A stretch of DNA of 10,162 bases from positions 3,539,845 through 3,550,006 of the forward strand of contig CP070771.1 in NCBI GenBank assembly GCA_020345785.1. The letters are read 5' to 3'. How positions within the stretch are numbered: position 1 is the first letter of the stretch; the number at the start of each line of letters is the position of its first letter. The translations under genes and the position numbers were made by a program. Shown one piece after another: positions 7,431 to 10,162 of this stretch. The notes under the pieces are model-generated. The model was not told where the DNA came from, made no database searches, and worked only from the letters and a program-made list of their open reading frames with translations. Source of the DNA: Desulfobacterales bacterium. Its GTDB lineage: Bacteria > Desulfobacterota > Desulfobacteria > Desulfobacterales > JAFDCJ01.

Positions 7431-7447
7431 AAAGGACAAAGGCTTAC
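7431..7447 (+). repeat. 17-base direct repeat, copy 2 (AAAGGACAAAGGCTTAC)
   Basis: Partner of 7259-7275 with one mismatch, placed just after the AGCTCAT tandem and preceded by further aaaggtt/aaagg words. Confidence 0.7.
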
Positions 7448-7631
7448 AGTATTGATGTTGGAGTTCTGAGGTTAGAGGTTGACGGCGCTGTCTCAACCTC
7501 CCAACTTCCCAGCTTCTCATCTTCCCAGCCTCCAAGCCTCCTGGCTTCCCAGCCTATTGGCCTGCCAGCTTTCCGTAACCCGGACCCCGAAACGCAGAAA
7601 CTTTTGAATGCCCCTTTTGGGAGAACATGTC

Positions 7632-9116
7632 GTGAGTGCCGAAATATCTTTTATCACTCAAATCGCAAAAATAAAGCGGCGGGTGGTCGTCAAGGCCGCT
7701 CAAAGCACACTGCTGAATGCCGGCCTGATTTTTCTGGGCCTGCAGCTCGTCTTATGGATCGCCGCAATAACCGGATGGACCGATTCAAGGGCTCATGACT
7801 CATGGTATATAGTTTCAGTCGGCATCTCGGTGTCGACTGCGATATTTATCGGCTTTGTGACCAGAAGAAATTTCTTAAATATTTTGGTCGAAATCGATCG
7901 ACGCTTAAAATTGCAGGACAGGCTCAGCACGGCGTATGAGTATCTTAAATTCAAAAAAGATTCCGAGTTTACGGATTTATTGATGCAGGATGCGACCGCC
8001 GAATTGGTCCGCCTGAACAGCAGGCAGCTGCTGCCAAGCGGATTCTCTTGGCGGCATTTAATATGCATCTTGTTGTTGCTCGCCAACCTGGCCCTGTATA
8101 CGATAAACTATCCGGTATTAAATTTTAAATCAGCGCGCGCTGAACAAAAAACAATCGAACAGGCCGCCGAATTATTGCGAAATTACACGTTTAGCCGAAT
8201 TGACAAAAATGCCGGATCGCAAATCGGACGCCAAACAGCATTTTCCAGGAAATTGGAGCAACTTGGCAATCAACTTTACAACCGATCCCTAACCTCCGAG
8301 CAGGTGTTTACGGCCCTGACCGATACCTTAAAAGAAGTTCAGGCCGAACGGACGCGTCTGACAGATGAGCTTGCATCCAGACTGAACGCCGCCGGAAGCC
8401 AGGCGATGTCCGTTCGGCAAATTCCAGCGCTGGAAAATTTGTCACCGGACCAATTGGCCGAATTAAAAGGGCTTTTGAATAAGGCGTTGAACAATCGAAT
8501 CCCCGATGCGGTCAACGAGGATATTGAATCCCTGCAGGAACTGGACAGCATTGCCAAACTTCTTTCTCGCATCATGGATGATGTCAAAAAAGACCGGTCT
8601 GAAGTTGCAGAATCTGCTATCCCCGCGGAAGATGAAATTCAAACATCTCAAATCATCGAAGGGCTTGATGACGTCCGGGATGATCCGCAGCAGTCGATCT
8701 TCGACGGGCGCACTCCCGCTCCCGGCCGGAACAGCCCGGACAGGGCCGGCGAGGCGGGTTCCGGTCAACTGCAGAAAAGCGACGGTCCATTTCAGGATGA
8801 CGGAGAGATGCGCCAAGGTGATTTTTCTTCAGCCGGCAGCGCCAAATCAGTGAATGAAATGAATTCGAGCACTGAAATCCAAGAATCAACCGGCCCGGCC
8901 GTGCAGGAAAAAATGGCGTCATCGCCGATGAAAAGCTATCTCGTTCATATCCGCGCGTTGACGGATATCGGCGAGGCCCGGCTAAAAGAAGAGGATATTA
9001 TTCGAACTTACGGCCAAGCGGTAGAGAGCATTCTTCAGAAAGAAGATATTCCTCTAAACTATCGCGAGTATATAAAGAATTACTTTATGGCGATCGGATT
9101 AAATACGGAAGAGTAA
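7632..9116 (+). CDS. Three-TM protein with long helical/coiled-coil region, DUF4175-like, MoxR-cluster type
   Basis: I choose the GTG at 7632 (494 aa) because GGGAGA (7619-7624) lies seven bases upstream; an ATG at 7608 (502 aa) has no Shine-Dalgarno. Three hydrophobic segments are seen at about 27-48, 57-77 and 142-163. Between the second and third is a soluble stretch with the motif IDRRLKLQDRLSTAYEYL (88-105), which I associate with DUF4175-like membrane proteins in MoxR clusters. Residues about 170-330 are predominantly helical and heptad-like, rich in Leu, Glu, Gln and Arg. About 335-430 is a polar, Pro/Ser/Gly/Asp-rich linker. A compact helical C-terminus follows (SYLVHIRALTDIGEARL through YREYIKNYFMAIGL). 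The family assignment is from recollection of motif and context, not a search. It may be a membrane scaffold on which MoxR acts; that is inference. The gene starts right after the repeat region, 385 bases from the previous gene. Confidence 0.8.
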   Translation: MSAEISFITQIAKIKRRVVVKAAQSTLLNAGLIFLGLQLVLWIAAITGWTDSRAHDSWYIVSVGISVSTAIFIGFVTRRNFLNILVEIDRRLKLQDRLSTAYEYLKFKKDSEFTDLLMQDATAELVRLNSRQLLPSGFSWRHLICILLLLANLALYTINYPVLNFKSARAEQKTIEQAAELLRNYTFSRIDKNAGSQIGRQTAFSRKLEQLGNQLYNRSLTSEQVFTALTDTLKEVQAERTRLTDELASRLNAAGSQAMSVRQIPALENLSPDQLAELKGLLNKALNNRIPDAVNEDIESLQELDSIAKLLSRIMDDVKKDRSEVAESAIPAEDEIQTSQIIEGLDDVRDDPQQSIFDGRTPAPGRNSPDRAGEAGSGQLQKSDGPFQDDGEMRQGDFSSAGSAKSVNEMNSSTEIQESTGPAVQEKMASSPMKSYLVHIRALTDIGEARLKEEDIIRTYGQAVESILQKEDIPLNYREYIKNYFMAIGLNTEE

Positions 9117-9118
9117 AG

Positions 9119-9144
9119 AACCCTGGCCCAGAGGGCCAGGTTTT
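9119..9144 (+). terminator. Intrinsic-terminator-like hairpin between the coiled-coil gene and moxR
   Basis: A perfect eight-base-pair GC-rich stem, CCTGGCCC (9122-9129) with GGGCCAGG (9133-9140), encloses a three-base loop AGA and is followed by TTTT (9141-9144). It begins five bases after the stop codon at 9116. The short T tract makes efficiency uncertain, so it may be a full terminator or a partial attenuator. It lies only 18 bases before the moxR start, so any RNA that reads through carries the hairpin just ahead of the moxR ribosome-binding region. Confidence 0.7.
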
Positions 9145-9162
9145 CAATGTTGGAACAAACCG

Positions 9163-10140
<978 letters not shown>

Positions 10141-10141
10141 G

Positions 10142-10158
10142 AGCTCATAGCTCGTAGC
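10142..10158 (+). repeat. Second copy of the AGCTCAT-type repeat, right after moxR
   Basis: Reads AGCTCAT-AGCTCGT-AGC, two bases after the moxR stop codon, and is followed by GGGG at the window edge. It matches the tandem at 7391-7408 with one substitution in the shared 17 bases, indicating that the same repeat family recurs between genes of this cluster. Its full extent lies beyond the window. Confidence 0.65.
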
Positions 10159-10162
10159 GGGG

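Larger units (their letters stand above)
7247..7607. repeat. Low-complexity purine-rich/pyrimidine-rich intergenic repeat region
   Basis: About 360 bases without a credible gene. From about 7235 to 7480 the + strand is dominated by short degenerate purine-rich words (aaaggc, aaaggtt, gctgggaggc, ggaagctt). From about 7491 to 7575 it switches to the pyrimidine-rich complement type (cttcccagcc, cctccaagcc, ccagctttcc). The two halves are therefore in imperfect inverted orientation; one exact 11-base pair is CGGAAAGCTGG (7335-7345) against CCAGCTTTCCG (7565-7575). Other internal structure: AAGCTTGGAAGCTT (7307-7320), a 17-base direct repeat pair, and an AGCTCAT tandem. Such sequence suggests expansion by slippage or a dispersed repeat family, and it could fold as a long imperfect hairpin if transcribed. 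Function is unknown. Confidence 0.8.

Noticed and set aside
7247..7607. Possible CRISPR array or tandem satellite in the intergenic repeat
   Set aside because: There is no constant repeat-spacer spacing, the repeated words are short and degenerate, the strand character switches midway, and no cas gene is nearby.
8463..8922. Overlapping minus- and plus-strand frames within the coiled-coil gene
   Set aside because: They are alternative-frame shadows over the Pro/Ser-rich linker, where composition keeps several frames open; none has a domain or start signal.

Overview
The window looks like a stretch of chromosome from a Gram-negative bacterium of moderate GC content, most plausibly a Desulfobacterota (former Deltaproteobacteria) member. 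This assignment is an inference from the gene mix: a branched-chain amino-acid ABC ATPase, a GspG-like pseudopilin paired with a HAMP protein, a MoxR cluster, and low-complexity 'aaagg/gctgg/agctcat' intergenic repeats. No marker gene is present to prove it. I see no rRNA, tRNA, transposase, integrase, phage gene or CRISPR array.

Layout. (1) Positions 1-315 hold the 3' end of a LivF-type ABC transporter ATPase on the + strand. (2) Positions 405-1642 hold a two-gene minus-strand unit, convergent with livF: a membrane-anchored HAMP-domain protein followed, through a 4-base overlap, by a secretion/pilus-type pseudopilin with an acidic insertion. (3) A divergent intergenic region (1643-1957) leads into a large SLC13/DASS-type transporter (1958-4318). 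Its cytoplasmic insert carries four RCK_C (TrkA-C) domains that form two copies of a two-domain cassette. (4) From about 4485 to the end, all genes lie on the + strand and form a MoxR-type cluster: a large secreted/membrane-anchored protein with a glutamine-amidotransferase-like fold, a six-TM protein translationally coupled to it, a three-TM coiled-coil protein resembling DUF4175-like proteins, and a MoxR AAA+ ATPase.

The MoxR cluster is interrupted by non-coding structure. About 360 bp of purine-rich then pyrimidine-rich low-complexity repeat lies between the six-TM gene and the coiled-coil gene. A strong intrinsic-terminator-like hairpin lies just before moxR, and a copy of an AGCTCAT-type repeat begins right after the moxR stop.

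Functionally, MoxR ATPases generally act as chaperone-like AAA+ machines working with vWA/DUF58 partners on envelope proteins. The membrane genes here are the kind that accompany them, but no vWA or DUF58 gene is inside the window; one may lie just downstream. The most noteworthy features are the duplicated RCK_C cassette, the repeat-filled gap inside the MoxR cluster with its dispersed repeat family, and the hairpin that could set moxR expression apart from the upstream genes.
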